DNA from: an uncultured Oscillospiraceae bacterium
GTDB lineage: Bacteria > Bacillota > Clostridia > Oscillospirales > Ruminococcaceae
Assembly: GCA_934466455.1 (NCBI GenBank)
Contig: CAKSLF010000008.1
Coordinates: 1 to 64,000 of the forward strand
Length of the DNA stretch: 64,000 bases
Direction: 5' to 3'
Under the pieces are notes generated by a model that worked only from the letters and a program-made list of their open reading frames with translations, searched no databases and had not been told where the DNA came from. Position 1 is the stretch's first letter. Each line of letters begins with the position of its first letter. This document shows, piece by piece, positions 43,691 to 51,729 of the stretch. The translations under genes and the position numbers were made by a program.

Positions 43691-44424
43691 GCGAGCCTAT
43701 TCTTGAGGTGCGTCACCTCGGCAAAAGCTTTGGAAAACACAAGGTTCTTTGCGATGTTGATTTTTCCGTCGAAAAGGGCGATGTAGTAAGTATACTCGGC
43801 GTTTCCGGAAGCGGAAAATCCACCCTTCTGCGCTGCATAAATCTTTTGGAAACTCCCGATTCCGGAAACATTCTCTATCACGGAAAGGACATTTGCGAAC
43901 GGGGCTTTTCCCTTACCGCCTACCGTGCAAAGGTTGGAATGGTGTTTCAAAGCTTCAACCTCTTCGCAAATCTTACCGTTCTTGAAAACTGCATAGTGGG
44001 TCAGCGCAAGGTTCTCCATAAAAGCAGGGAGGAAGCCGAACATACCGCAAAGCTCTATCTTGAAAAAGTGGGTATGCTTCCCTACATAAACGCAAAGCCA
44101 AAGCAGCTTTCCGGCGGGCAAAAGCAGAGGGTTGCCATAGCAAGGGCACTTGCCATGGAGCCGGAGGTCCTTCTTTTTGATGAGCCGACCTCCGCCCTTG
44201 ACCCCCAAATGGTGGGCGAGGTCCTTGCGGTTATGCGCCGCCTTGCCGCAGAGGGTCTTACCATGATAGTTGTTACCCACGAAATGGCGTTTGCCCGTGA
44301 TGTTTCAAAAAGAGTCGTCTTTATGAAGGACGGTGTTGTTTGTGAGGAAGGCACGCCGGAGGATATTTTTGTGAACCCGAAGAAGGACGAAACAAAGGAT
44401 TTTCTTGCAAGATTTATAAATTGA
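43687..44424 (+). CDS. Amino-acid ABC transporter ATP-binding protein (HisP/GlnQ family)
   Basis: 245 aa. Walker A GVSGSGKST (about residue 37), Q-loop, signature LSGGQKQR, Walker B LLFDEPTSALDP and H-loop VVTHEM. Drives uptake with the preceding permease. The operon ends at the terminator at 44435. Confidence 0.95.
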   Translation: MSEPILEVRHLGKSFGKHKVLCDVDFSVEKGDVVSILGVSGSGKSTLLRCINLLETPDSGNILYHGKDICERGFSLTAYRAKVGMVFQSFNLFANLTVLENCIVGQRKVLHKSREEAEHTAKLYLEKVGMLPYINAKPKQLSGGQKQRVAIARALAMEPEVLLFDEPTSALDPQMVGEVLAVMRRLAAEGLTMIVVTHEMAFARDVSKRVVFMKDGVVCEEGTPEDIFVNPKKDETKDFLARFIN

Positions 44425-44434
44425 AGAAGAAACA

Positions 44435-44466
44435 AAAAAACGCTTTCCGAAAGGAAAGCGTTTTTT
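44435..44466. terminator. Bidirectional terminator
   Basis: AAAAAACGCTTTCC (44435-44448), GAAA loop, GGAAAGCGTTTTTT (44453-44466). Serves the lysine importer operon and the convergent DUF4430 gene. Confidence 0.9.
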
Positions 44467-44483
44467 GTTTTATCCGACGGTCA

Positions 44484-44864
44484 TCAGCCGGCAACATACT
44501 GCTCAAGCTTAAGCTCGACAACATCGTTTGCGGCAACGGACTGCTCCCAAAGACCAAGCTGAGCATATTCTCCGTTAAGATAGAAGCTCCAATATTGGCT
44601 CCAGGTGTCGTGGTCCTGTTTAAGGTCGCCGATAACATCGATCATGGTGTCCATATACTTTTCATAAGGAATGTTGTTTGCGTTAAGACCCTCTTCAAGA
44701 AGCTCTCCGGCGGTTGCGCCCTCTTTGTATTCGACGGCAAAATCATAAACAACGGTTCCCTCAAGGTCGCTTATCTTGAACTGGACGGTTTCTGCCTTTT
44801 TGCCGCAAGCGGCAAAGCAAAATACCATTGCAAGCACAAGAAGTACGGAAATTACTTTTTTCAT
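44484..44864 (-). CDS. DUF4430 lipoprotein
   Basis: 126 aa from the ATG at 44864 (AAGGAG 8 nt upstream). Lipobox FCFAAC (Cys20). The mature part has TAGELLEEGLNANNIPYEKY and WSQYWSFYLNGEYAQLGLWE, characteristic of DUF4430, related to transcobalamin-like ligand-binding domains. It has its own promoter and no transporter partner nearby. Ligand unknown. Confidence 0.8.
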   Translation of the reverse strand: MKKVISVLLVLAMVFCFAACGKKAETVQFKISDLEGTVVYDFAVEYKEGATAGELLEEGLNANNIPYEKYMDTMIDVIGDLKQDHDTWSQYWSFYLNGEYAQLGLWEQSVAANDVVELKLEQYVAG

Positions 44865-44921
44865 GTTTTTTATTCTCCTTAGGTTAATTTTCGGCGAATG
44901 CTTCCGCCATTTATCCTTTAC

Positions 44922-44950
44922 AGTATACACGCTATCATACGATAATTCAA
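44922..44950 (-). promoter_or_regulatory. Promoter of the DUF4430 gene
   Basis: On the minus strand TTGAAT (44950-44945), 17-bp spacer, TATACT (44927-44922). It overlaps the last codon of rsmA. Confidence 0.7.
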
Positions 44951-45819
44951 GTCTTGTTTTGCTGAATTTCCGCAAGGGCGGCGGAAAAGACCGCAAAATC
45001 CGAAAGCGAAAGCTCCTCCGCCCTTGCCGTCGGAGCAAGAGAACATTTTTCCAATGCGGAAAAAACCTCGTCCTTTGTAAATCCAAGCCCGCCGGAAACG
45101 GAGTTTGCAAGAGTTTTTCTCCGCTGACCGAAGGAGGCTTTTATAACCCGGAAAAAGTATTTTTCGTCAGGAACGGAAACGGGAGGCTCTTTTCTGATTC
45201 TAAGGCGGATTACGGAGGAATCCACCTTCGGTGCGGGAACAAAGCTGTTTCTGCCCACATCAAAAAGCTTTTCCGGTTCGCTGTAATAATGGATCGCAGC
45301 GGTAAGTGCGCCGCAATCTCTTGTTCCGGGCTTTGCGGTAATGCGAACGGCGGCTTCTTTTTGCACCATAACGGTTATGCTTTCCGCTCCGCAGCCCTCC
45401 TCAAGCAGCTTCATCAAAATTGGGGAGGTGATGTAGTAGGGCAGGTTTGCACATACGACAAAGGGACAATCCTCAAAGTATTCCCTTGCGGTTTTTTCCA
45501 CATCGATTTTGAGCACATCGGCGTTGAGCACCGTTACATTGTCAAATTCCCCAAGGGTTTCCGCAAGAACCGGCGGCAAGGCGGAATCTATCTCCACCGC
45601 AAGAACCTTTTTTGCCCGCTTTGCAAGCTCTTTTGTAAGAACTCCGACGCCGGGCCCTATTTCAAGGGCGCACATCTCTTTATTAACGCCGCTTTCCTCT
45701 GCAATGTGCGGGCAAACATCGGGGTCAACAATAAAATTTTGTCCCAAGGCTTTTGAAAAATGAAAGCCGTGGCGGGAAAGTATTTCCCTAACCACATTTA
45801 TATTAGAAAGCTCAGGCAT
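44947..45819 (-). CDS. rsmA: 16S rRNA dimethyladenosine transferase
   Basis: 290 aa from the ATG at 45819; a much longer reading frame upstream overlaps the pseudouridine synthase gene and was rejected. SAM-binding ALEIGPGVGVLTKEL, GQNFIVD and the catalytic NLPYYIT. Dimethylates two adenines in helix 45 of 16S rRNA. Lies 4 nt after the RluA-type gene. Confidence 0.96.
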   Translation of the reverse strand: MPELSNINVVREILSRHGFHFSKALGQNFIVDPDVCPHIAEESGVNKEMCALEIGPGVGVLTKELAKRAKKVLAVEIDSALPPVLAETLGEFDNVTVLNADVLKIDVEKTAREYFEDCPFVVCANLPYYITSPILMKLLEEGCGAESITVMVQKEAAVRITAKPGTRDCGALTAAIHYYSEPEKLFDVGRNSFVPAPKVDSSVIRLRIRKEPPVSVPDEKYFFRVIKASFGQRRKTLANSVSGGLGFTKDEVFSALEKCSLAPTARAEELSLSDFAVFSAALAEIQQNKT

Positions 45820-45823
45820 TTTT

Positions 45824-46501
45824 TCAGTCCTCCGTTCCGACAAGATTTTCAATATCGAATAAGCTCCAAGGGTATTCCTTTGGCGGAAAAGATTTTGCAC
45901 AAACGGTTTTTCCGCCCTGCGGGTCGGAAAAACCGAGGCGAAAGCTCCAAAGGGCGGTTTCGCAGCGATTATCCCGGCTTCCGTATTTTCCGTCGCCGAG
46001 AAGCGGCATTTTTCGCCCGGCAAACTGCACCCGAATTTGGTGGGTTCGCCCGGTAATAAGACGAACAAGCACCAATGAGCACGCCTCACCGCCGTGCTCA
46101 AGGGCTTTGAGCACCCGATATTCAAGAGCCGCTTTTTTAACGCCCTTTCGCTCTCTCTTTACGATAAATACCTTGTTTTTCTGCGAATCCTTAAAGAGAA
46201 GGTCCTCAAAACGCCCCTCCGGGCTTTCCGGAGTGCCCTTTACCACGGCGAGATATTCTTTGATAAAAGCGTCCTTTTCCTGAACAAGGCGGCAAAGCTC
46301 CCCTGCGGAGCGGCTTGTTTTTGCAAGAAGCATTGCGCCGCCGGTTCCCCGGTCAAGGCGGTGTACCAAAAAACACTGCGTTCCAAGCTGCGCCGAAAGG
46401 GCGGTAACAATGTCCTCTCCGGCGGCAGAGGGCTCGGAAAGCATGGCGGCGGGCTTTTCCGCAATCACCTTATTTTTATCCTCGTATAAAAGCTTTATCA
46501 A
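45824..46501 (-). CDS. RluA-family pseudouridine synthase
   Basis: 225 aa from the TTG at 46501, about 10 nt after GGAGGG; an upstream TTG at 46510 is too near that site. Catalytic motif HRLDRGTGG and the later GRTHQIRVQFA are diagnostic. Compact form without an S4 domain. Modifies uridines in rRNA or tRNA; the exact target cannot be told. Just upstream of rsmA. Confidence 0.92.
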   Translation of the reverse strand: MIKLLYEDKNKVIAEKPAAMLSEPSAAGEDIVTALSAQLGTQCFLVHRLDRGTGGAMLLAKTSRSAGELCRLVQEKDAFIKEYLAVVKGTPESPEGRFEDLLFKDSQKNKVFIVKRERKGVKKAALEYRVLKALEHGGEACSLVLVRLITGRTHQIRVQFAGRKMPLLGDGKYGSRDNRCETALWSFRLGFSDPQGGKTVCAKSFPPKEYPWSLFDIENLVGTED

Positions 46502-46565
46502 AGGGAGCAAGCCCTCCTCTCCAAAAAAATCGCACCGAATAAGGAGGCTTTTTTGCGGCGGAGTA

Positions 46566-46594
46566 TTGCAAAAAAACAGCCCTGCGGCTATAAT
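46566..46594 (+). promoter_or_regulatory. Promoter of the EutP-like gene
   Basis: TTGCAA (46566-46571), 17-bp spacer, TATAAT (46589-46594). Confidence 0.75.
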
Positions 46595-46631
46595 TAAAAT
46601 AATATGTTGCCGATAAAGAAGGTGTCTTTTT

Positions 46632-47174
46632 TTGAACGAAGCAAAAGACAGCGGAATGTCCGCACTGGTAAATCCGGAGGACAGAGAGGAATATTATAAA
46701 CCCCTCGACCTCGGTAAAAAAATCGAAAACAGAAAAATAATTCTCGTCGGGCGCAGCCGCTGCGGAAAAACAACGCTTATCCGCCGCCTGCATAACCTTG
46801 ATATGCAGTACCACAAAACCCAGTCCATCGAGGCATGGTCGGATGCGATAGATACTCCCGGAGAATATACGGATACCCCGTTTTTCAGCCGGGGCGCAGC
46901 AATAACCCCCGCATACGACGCAGATATAGTCTGCTTTTGTCATGACTGCGGAAACGACATCTGCCGCCTTCCCCAAATGTTCTCCATGAGCTTTGCCCGC
47001 CCCGTTATCGGCATCGTAACAAAAGCCGATACGGAGGATACCCCGACCGAACAGGCAGTCACCTTCCTCGAAAATGCCGGCGCACGCCATATTGTAATAA
47101 CAAGCGCACTTACCGGCAGGGGAATTGCGGAGCTTATCGACCTAATAAACACAATAGACCTGCACGATTATTGA
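46632..47174 (+). CDS. EutP/PduV-like small GTPase
   Basis: 180 aa, TTG start. A basic/acidic N-terminal 35 residues, then P-loop LVGRSRCGKTTLIRRL, a switch region ending IDTPGEY (G3-like DxPG), GIVTKADTED (TKxD) and ITSALTGRGI. This is the layout of EutP/PduV, found in ethanolamine and propanediol microcompartment operons. No eut or pdu genes are near, so a different role is likely. Monocistronic with a near-consensus promoter. Confidence 0.8.
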   Translation: MNEAKDSGMSALVNPEDREEYYKPLDLGKKIENRKIILVGRSRCGKTTLIRRLHNLDMQYHKTQSIEAWSDAIDTPGEYTDTPFFSRGAAITPAYDADIVCFCHDCGNDICRLPQMFSMSFARPVIGIVTKADTEDTPTEQAVTFLENAGARHIVITSALTGRGIAELIDLINTIDLHDY

Positions 47175-47224
47175 TATTATGCGATTGCGCCGCTTTGCGG
47201 CGCATTTTTATAAGCGGAGAAAAA

Positions 47225-47527
47225 TCACTTTTTCTTCTTCTTTCCGTACTTACCGGAACGCAGACCGTTCGGCTTTTTTTCTTCGTCCTTTTTGCCGGAA
47301 AGCTTTCCGCTTACCTTTGCCATGGTTTCACGCTCAAGCTTTTCACGCTCTCTGCGGCGGCGGTTTGTTTCCTTAATATCGTCCTCGGTGGGGTGGCGTT
47401 TTCTGTGTATGGCACGCATAGCAAAAAACACGATTGCCATAAGGGATGCGCTGAATATAAAAGGAATAAGTACGCTTAAAAAGTTTTCTCTTGCTGTGGA
47501 AAGAAGTATCAAACCGTGAAAATTCAT
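47225..47527 (-). CDS. Small membrane protein with basic tail
   Basis: 100 aa from the ATG at 47527 (GGAGTGAG upstream). One hydrophobic segment (about residues 15-40) and a highly charged, Lys/Arg-rich cytoplasmic tail ending GKYGKKKKK. No known family. Convergent with the EutP-like gene. Confidence 0.6.
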   Translation of the reverse strand: MNFHGLILLSTARENFLSVLIPFIFSASLMAIVFFAMRAIHRKRHPTEDDIKETNRRRREREKLERETMAKVSGKLSGKKDEEKKPNGLRSGKYGKKKKK

Positions 47528-47646
47528 AAAACTCACTCCAAAAAAAGGGTTAGTCGGCGGAAAAACCGCTCTATTCTGCAATTATACACTTTTTTGCGCC
47601 GGGTGTAAAGCGTTGCGGCATTACAAAGCGAAAAGAGGGAAAAAAC

Positions 47647-48552
47647 TTGTATTACCGTTCATTAAGCGGGGAGCTTAAAGAAAAATTCGGACAAAAATTA
47701 TATAAAATTGCGCTTGACGGCGGTTTTACCTGCCCAAACCGTGACGGCACGATCGGTACAAGGGGCTGTTCCTTTTGCCTTGGCGGAAGCGGAAGCTTTG
47801 CCGAGGAAAAATGCGAGAGCGTATTTGAGCAGATAGAGCGGGCAAAGCGGCTTGTGGAAAAAAAGAACCCCTCCGGAAAGTATATAGCCTATTTTCAAAG
47901 CTATACAAACACATATGCCCCGCCGGAAAAGCTGCGGCGGCTTTTCGGCGAGGCGGCAGCCCACCCGGATATAGCCGCAATTTCCGTCGGGACCCGCCCG
48001 GACTGCCTTCCGCCGGAGGTAATCGAGGTGCTTTCGGAGCTGAATGGAATAAAGCCCGTTTGGGTAGAGCTTGGGCTGCAAACGATACACGGGCGGACTG
48101 CGGAAAAAATCCGCCGGGGATACCCCCTCTCCGTGTTCGACGAGGCAATTAAAAGCTGTAAAGCGGCGAAGCTTTACACTGTTGTTCATATGATAATCGG
48201 CTTGCCGGGAGAAACCGCAGAGATGGCGGCGCAAACCGCCGCATATATCGGAAAAAGCGGCGCAGACGGAATAAAGCTCCAGCTTCTCCATGTGCTTAGG
48301 GGAACGGATTTGGCGGCGGATTATGCCGCCGGGCTTTTTGATGTGATGAGCATGGATGAGTATATCGCCGCCCTTGAGGAATGTGTTCGGCGGCTTCCGC
48401 CGAATATAACGATACACCGCCTTACCGGGGACGGGGATAAAAAATACCTTGTCGCACCGCTTTGGTCCGGGGATAAAAAGCGGGTGCTTAATGCGGTAAA
48501 TGCGGCGTTTTGCCGGGATAATGTCGTTCAGGGAGAGCATTATGAAATATGA
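47647..48552 (+). CDS. Radical SAM protein, YhcC/TIGR01212 type
   Basis: 301 aa, TTG start with AGAGGGA upstream. CPNRDGTIGTRGCSFC near residue 28 is the cluster-binding signature of this subgroup; GLPGETAEMAAQTAAYI follows. Members are probably tRNA or other nucleic-acid modifying enzymes, but the reaction is not established to my knowledge. Overlaps sfsA by 11 nt. Confidence 0.88.
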   Translation: MYYRSLSGELKEKFGQKLYKIALDGGFTCPNRDGTIGTRGCSFCLGGSGSFAEEKCESVFEQIERAKRLVEKKNPSGKYIAYFQSYTNTYAPPEKLRRLFGEAAAHPDIAAISVGTRPDCLPPEVIEVLSELNGIKPVWVELGLQTIHGRTAEKIRRGYPLSVFDEAIKSCKAAKLYTVVHMIIGLPGETAEMAAQTAAYIGKSGADGIKLQLLHVLRGTDLAADYAAGLFDVMSMDEYIAALEECVRRLPPNITIHRLTGDGDKKYLVAPLWSGDKKRVLNAVNAAFCRDNVVQGEHYEI

Positions 48553-49216
48553 AAAGGTAATTTCCGCAAAGTTTATAAGCCGCCCAAACAGGTTTATCGC
48601 CGTTGCGGAGGTTGACGGCAGAGAAGAGGTTTGCCATGTTCTTAATACCGGGCGTATGCGGGAGCTGCTTTTGCCCGGAGCAGAGATTTTTCTCCGCCCG
48701 GCGGATAACAAAAGCAGAAAAACCGCCTTTGACCTTGTTGCCGTTAATACAAAAAACGGCGTTGTTAATATCGACAGCCTTGCGCCGAACAGAGTTGCGG
48801 CGGAGTATATCCCAACGCTTTTTCCGGGCTGTAAGCTGATAAAACCGGAAACAAAGTATAAAAACAGCCGCTTTGATTTTTACATAGAGGACAAATTCGA
48901 CAAAATATTCCTTGAAGTAAAAGGAGTTACACTAAATGTCGAGGGCGAAGCCCGCTTTCCCGATGCGCCGACGCTTCGGGGAACAAAGCATCTTCGTGAG
49001 CTTATTTCCGCAAAAGCCGAGGGATTTCGTGCGGCGGTGCTTTTTGTTATTGCGATGAAGGGCGTTTCTTCTTTTGCGCCGAACAAAAAAACCGACCCGG
49101 CGTTTGCCGAGGCTTTGGCGCAGGCAAACGCCGCCGGGGTTGAAATTTATGCCGTTGATTGCAGAGTTTCGCCGGATTCTTTGTCGGCGGATTGCAAAAT
49201 TCCCGTAAGGCTTTAA
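48542..49216 (+). CDS. sfsA: DNA/RNA nuclease SfsA
   Basis: 224 aa from the ATG at 48542. RFIAVAEVDGREEVCHVLNT near the N terminus and the nuclease-fold core SRFDFYIEDKFDKIFLEVKG match SfsA (sugar fermentation stimulation protein), which has a PD-(D/E)xK-like domain. Translationally coupled to the radical SAM gene. In vivo role uncertain. Confidence 0.92.
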   Translation: MKYEKVISAKFISRPNRFIAVAEVDGREEVCHVLNTGRMRELLLPGAEIFLRPADNKSRKTAFDLVAVNTKNGVVNIDSLAPNRVAAEYIPTLFPGCKLIKPETKYKNSRFDFYIEDKFDKIFLEVKGVTLNVEGEARFPDAPTLRGTKHLRELISAKAEGFRAAVLFVIAMKGVSSFAPNKKTDPAFAEALAQANAAGVEIYAVDCRVSPDSLSADCKIPVRL

Positions 49217-49272
49217 TAAAACTCTTGCAAAAGCCGGGGATTTGTGCTAAATTTATATGGTAGCAAAAAAAT

Positions 49273-49359
49273 GCCGGTGTGTTGGAATTGGCAGACGAGG
49301 CGGACTCAAAATCCGTTGGGCTTAAACCCGTGCGGGTTCGACCCCCGCCACCGGCACCA
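49273..49359 (+). tRNA. tRNA-Leu (anticodon CAA)
   Basis: 87 nt including an encoded CCA. Acceptor GCCGGTG pairs with CACCGGC; discriminator A; anticodon loop CTCAAAA gives CAA (reads UUG); a long variable arm as expected for class II tRNA-Leu; T-arm GGGTTCGACCCCC. Confidence 0.95.
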
Positions 49360-49365
49360 AAAGAG

Positions 49366-49405
49366 AAAAAGCGGCAAGCCCGATAAGGGGCTTGCCGCTT
49401 TTTTT
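49366..49405. terminator. Bidirectional terminator after tRNA-Leu
   Basis: AAAAAGCGGCAAGCCC (49366-49381) pairs with GGGCTTGCCGCTTTTT (49388-49403), continuing in T. Confidence 0.9.
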
Positions 49406-49408
49406 ATG

Positions 49409-49561
49409 TCAAATGTTCAAAAGCTGTTTCTTTTTTGCCCTAAATTCGGCTTCAACGCTTTCTCCGGGAAGAAGCCGGTACTTAATTTTGCCGTCAATAA
49501 CGACCTTTATTTTTGATGTTTTAATTAAGTCGGAGGAATGTCTTTCGATAATCAGCCTCAT
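49409..49561 (-). CDS. Small hypothetical protein (50 aa)
   Basis: Starts MRLIIERHSSDLIKTSKIKV and continues VIDGKIKYRLLPGESVEAEF, ending RAKKKQLLNI. AAAGG lies 5 nt before the ATG, and the tRNA-Leu terminator is shared at the 3' end. The alternating hydrophobic/charged pattern and PGE turn suggest a small beta sandwich. No family recognised. Confidence 0.5.
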   Translation of the reverse strand: MRLIIERHSSDLIKTSKIKVVIDGKIKYRLLPGESVEAEFRAKKKQLLNI

Positions 49562-49680
49562 TTTGCCTTTCTGCCTTTGCGGCGGATTTTCATATCCGAA
49601 GAAAAGCTTTTTTCATAATATGTATATTATAAAATATATTACAAAAAAACGGCAAGCGGTTTTCTTAACAATTTTTTTGC

Positions 49681-49709
49681 TTGTATATTTAATATATGTT
49701 TGTTATAAT
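49681..49709 (+). promoter_or_regulatory. Promoter of the tepA operon
   Basis: TTGTAT (49681-49686), 17-bp spacer, TATAAT (49704-49709); about 95 nt of leader before tepA. Confidence 0.65.
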
Positions 49710-49810
49710 ATAAGATACGATAATTTTATCATGCCGTATAATACCGTTTTTACGGAGCATACTACAAAACGATGTAATAGCTTTTTGAAGGGACGGTATC
49801 AAAAAAGCGG

Positions 49811-50533
49811 ATGGCTGATGAAATTAAAAATAACAACTGCGGCTGCGACGAAGAGGAGGAAAACTCTGCAGAGCAGCAGACGGAGGAAATAATTAAAACA
49901 GGCTCCGTCACAAAAACAAAGGGAAAACACTGTATCCACTGTCTTACCGTAGTGGGACAGGTAGAGGGGCATTATATTCTGCCCCCGCAAAACAAAAGCA
50001 CAAAATACGAGCATGTTATTCCCCAGCTTGTTGCAATCGAGGAGGACCCGGAGATAGAGGGACTTATAGTTATGCTCAACACCGTCGGCGGTGATGTGGA
50101 GGCGGGTCTTGCCATTGCGGAGCTTATCTCCGGGATGAGCAAGCCGACGGTTTCCCTCGTGCTTGGCGGCGGACACTCAATCGGCGTGCCTCTTGCCTGC
50201 TCCGCAAGAGTTTCGTTTATAGTTCCCTCCGCCACAATGACAATACACCCGGTTCGGATGAACGGGCTTGTCCTCGGCGTGCCCCAAACTCTTTCGTACT
50301 TTGACAAAATGCAGGAACGCATAACAAAATTCGTCACCGATAATTCCCATATAAAGGCGGAGCGTTTTCGGGAGCTTATGTTTACAACCGGAGAGCTTAT
50401 AACCGATGTGGGAACGGTGCTTGACGGCGAGGCTGCGGTAAAAGAAGGACTTATCGACCGGCTTGGCGGGCTTTCCGACGCAATAAAATGCCTCTATTCT
50501 CTTATTGAGGAGAAAAGCGGGGTGGATAAATAA
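49811..50533 (+). CDS. tepA: ClpP-like protease TepA
   Basis: 240 aa. ClpP/SppA crotonase fold: LIVMLNTVGGDVEAGLAIAE, LGGGHSIGVPLAC with the presumed catalytic Ser, and MTIHPVRM with His. The acidic Cys-containing N terminus (MADEIKNNNCGCDEEEE) is an extension. TepA (YmfB) is encoded next to ylzJ and spoIIIE in Bacillus, as here. Overlaps ylzJ by one base. Confidence 0.9.
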   Translation: MADEIKNNNCGCDEEEENSAEQQTEEIIKTGSVTKTKGKHCIHCLTVVGQVEGHYILPPQNKSTKYEHVIPQLVAIEEDPEIEGLIVMLNTVGGDVEAGLAIAELISGMSKPTVSLVLGGGHSIGVPLACSARVSFIVPSATMTIHPVRMNGLVLGVPQTLSYFDKMQERITKFVTDNSHIKAERFRELMFTTGELITDVGTVLDGEAAVKEGLIDRLGGLSDAIKCLYSLIEEKSGVDK

Positions 50534-50736
50534 TGTTTCTTTGGACAAGAGAGCCTATGGAAAATATTCTTCCCTCCTGCGACCCCCGCCCCGTTGCAAG
50601 AAAAATCCCCGGCGGATATATTGAGGGAACGGATACGCCCGACGGCTTTATGGTTTCCCGCCTTATCTCCACGGATTTGAAAAATTATCTTAAAACGGAG
50701 TATTCCCCCGGCAGCATGATGAATAAAATTGACTGA
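50533..50736 (+). CDS. YlzJ-like protein
   Basis: 67 aa. Start overlaps the tepA stop (TAATG). The pattern PGGYIEGTDTPDGFMVSRLI matches the small YlzJ family that sits between tepA and spoIIIE. Function unknown. Confidence 0.8.
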   Translation: MFLWTREPMENILPSCDPRPVARKIPGGYIEGTDTPDGFMVSRLISTDLKNYLKTEYSPGSMMNKID

Positions 50737-50784
50737 TGCGGCATTTTGCCGCCTACATATTTCATCAATGCGGGGTACATAAAA

Positions 50785-51648
50785 ATGAGCGTTCTTGATG
50801 CGGTTATACAGGGAATTATTCAGGGGCTTACGGAGTTTTTGCCGGTTTCCAGCAGCGGGCATCTTTCCGTTTGGCAGCATTTTACCAGTACGGGCGGAGA
50901 AAGCGGAGAGGTCTATGCGGTGCTTTTGCACCTTGGAACGCTGGCTGCCGTTATTATTGCGTTTCGAAAAGAGCTTTTTGATATGCTCCGGGAGCTTTTC
51001 AAAATACCGGGCGAGGTTTTTTCGGGGAAATTTGACGGAAAAAACTCCGCTCCGGGAAGAAGAATGATATTCCTGCTTTTCATAAGCCTTATTCCCCTTT
51101 GCTTTTTTTATTTTCTTGCGGATTTTTACAATTCTCTTGCCGCCGATGATGATATAGTTGCGGAGGGGCTCTGCTTTTTGCTTACTGCGGTGCTTTTGCT
51201 TGTTTCCGGAAAATGCGTAAAAACCGGCGGAAGAACTGCGGAAAATATGACATGGAAGGACGCCCTTGCCATGGGAATAACCCAGGGAGTTGCGCCGCTT
51301 CCGGGGCTTTCCCGTTCCGGCTCGACTATTTCCGTGGGGCTTATTATGGGTGTTTCAAGGGAACAGGCGGTGGCGTTTTCTTTTATTATGGGTTTGCCCG
51401 CCGTGGCGGCTGCAAACCTTTTGGAGCTTCCAAAGCTGATTTCCGGCGGGCTTGATATAGGCCCCGCTGCGGCGATTTTCGGAACCGCTGCTGCGGCGGC
51501 AACCGGGTTTGCCGCAATAAAGACGGTAAAGCTCCTTGTAAAAAACGATAAATTTACATATTTTGCGTGGTATCTTCTTCCCCTTGGGATGATTATAACC
51601 GCAATCGGTATATACGAGCACCTTACAGGCAGCGTAATAAGGCTTTGA
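50785..51648 (+). CDS. uppP: Undecaprenyl-diphosphatase
   Basis: 287 aa from the ATG at 50785. Motifs IIQGLTEFLPVSSSGHLSV and PGLSRSGSTISVGLIMG hold the active-site Glu, Ser and Arg of the UppP/BacA family; about eight membrane helices. Recycles undecaprenyl carrier for wall synthesis. Unusual position between ylzJ and spoIIIE. Confidence 0.95.
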   Translation: MSVLDAVIQGIIQGLTEFLPVSSSGHLSVWQHFTSTGGESGEVYAVLLHLGTLAAVIIAFRKELFDMLRELFKIPGEVFSGKFDGKNSAPGRRMIFLLFISLIPLCFFYFLADFYNSLAADDDIVAEGLCFLLTAVLLLVSGKCVKTGGRTAENMTWKDALAMGITQGVAPLPGLSRSGSTISVGLIMGVSREQAVAFSFIMGLPAVAAANLLELPKLISGGLDIGPAAAIFGTAAAAATGFAAIKTVKLLVKNDKFTYFAWYLLPLGMIITAIGIYEHLTGSVIRL

Positions 51649-51696
51649 GCACGGTGCTCAAAACAAAGAACAGTTTGAGCACATACGGTGCTCAAA
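51644..51696 (+). repeat. Two adjacent TTTGAGCAC/GTGCTCAAA inverted repeats
   Basis: TTTGAGCAC-G-GTGCTCAAA (51644-51662, starting in the uppP stop codon) and TTTGAGCAC-ATACG-GTGCTCAAA (51674-51696). Both arms are perfect 9-mers. No T-tract, so not clearly terminators. Confidence 0.7.
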
Positions 51697-51729
51697 ATCC
51701 GAAAGCGCAGATTTGGAGAGTAAAAAAAG

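Noticed and set aside
44435..44466. A structured RNA element after the lysine importer
   Set aside because: It is an ordinary bidirectional intrinsic terminator with a GAAA loop.
45820..46125. N-terminal extension of rsmA by about 100 codons
   Set aside because: It would run antisense-free but in another frame through the complete RluA-type gene on the same strand; the ATG at 45819 with its ribosome site fits RsmA length.
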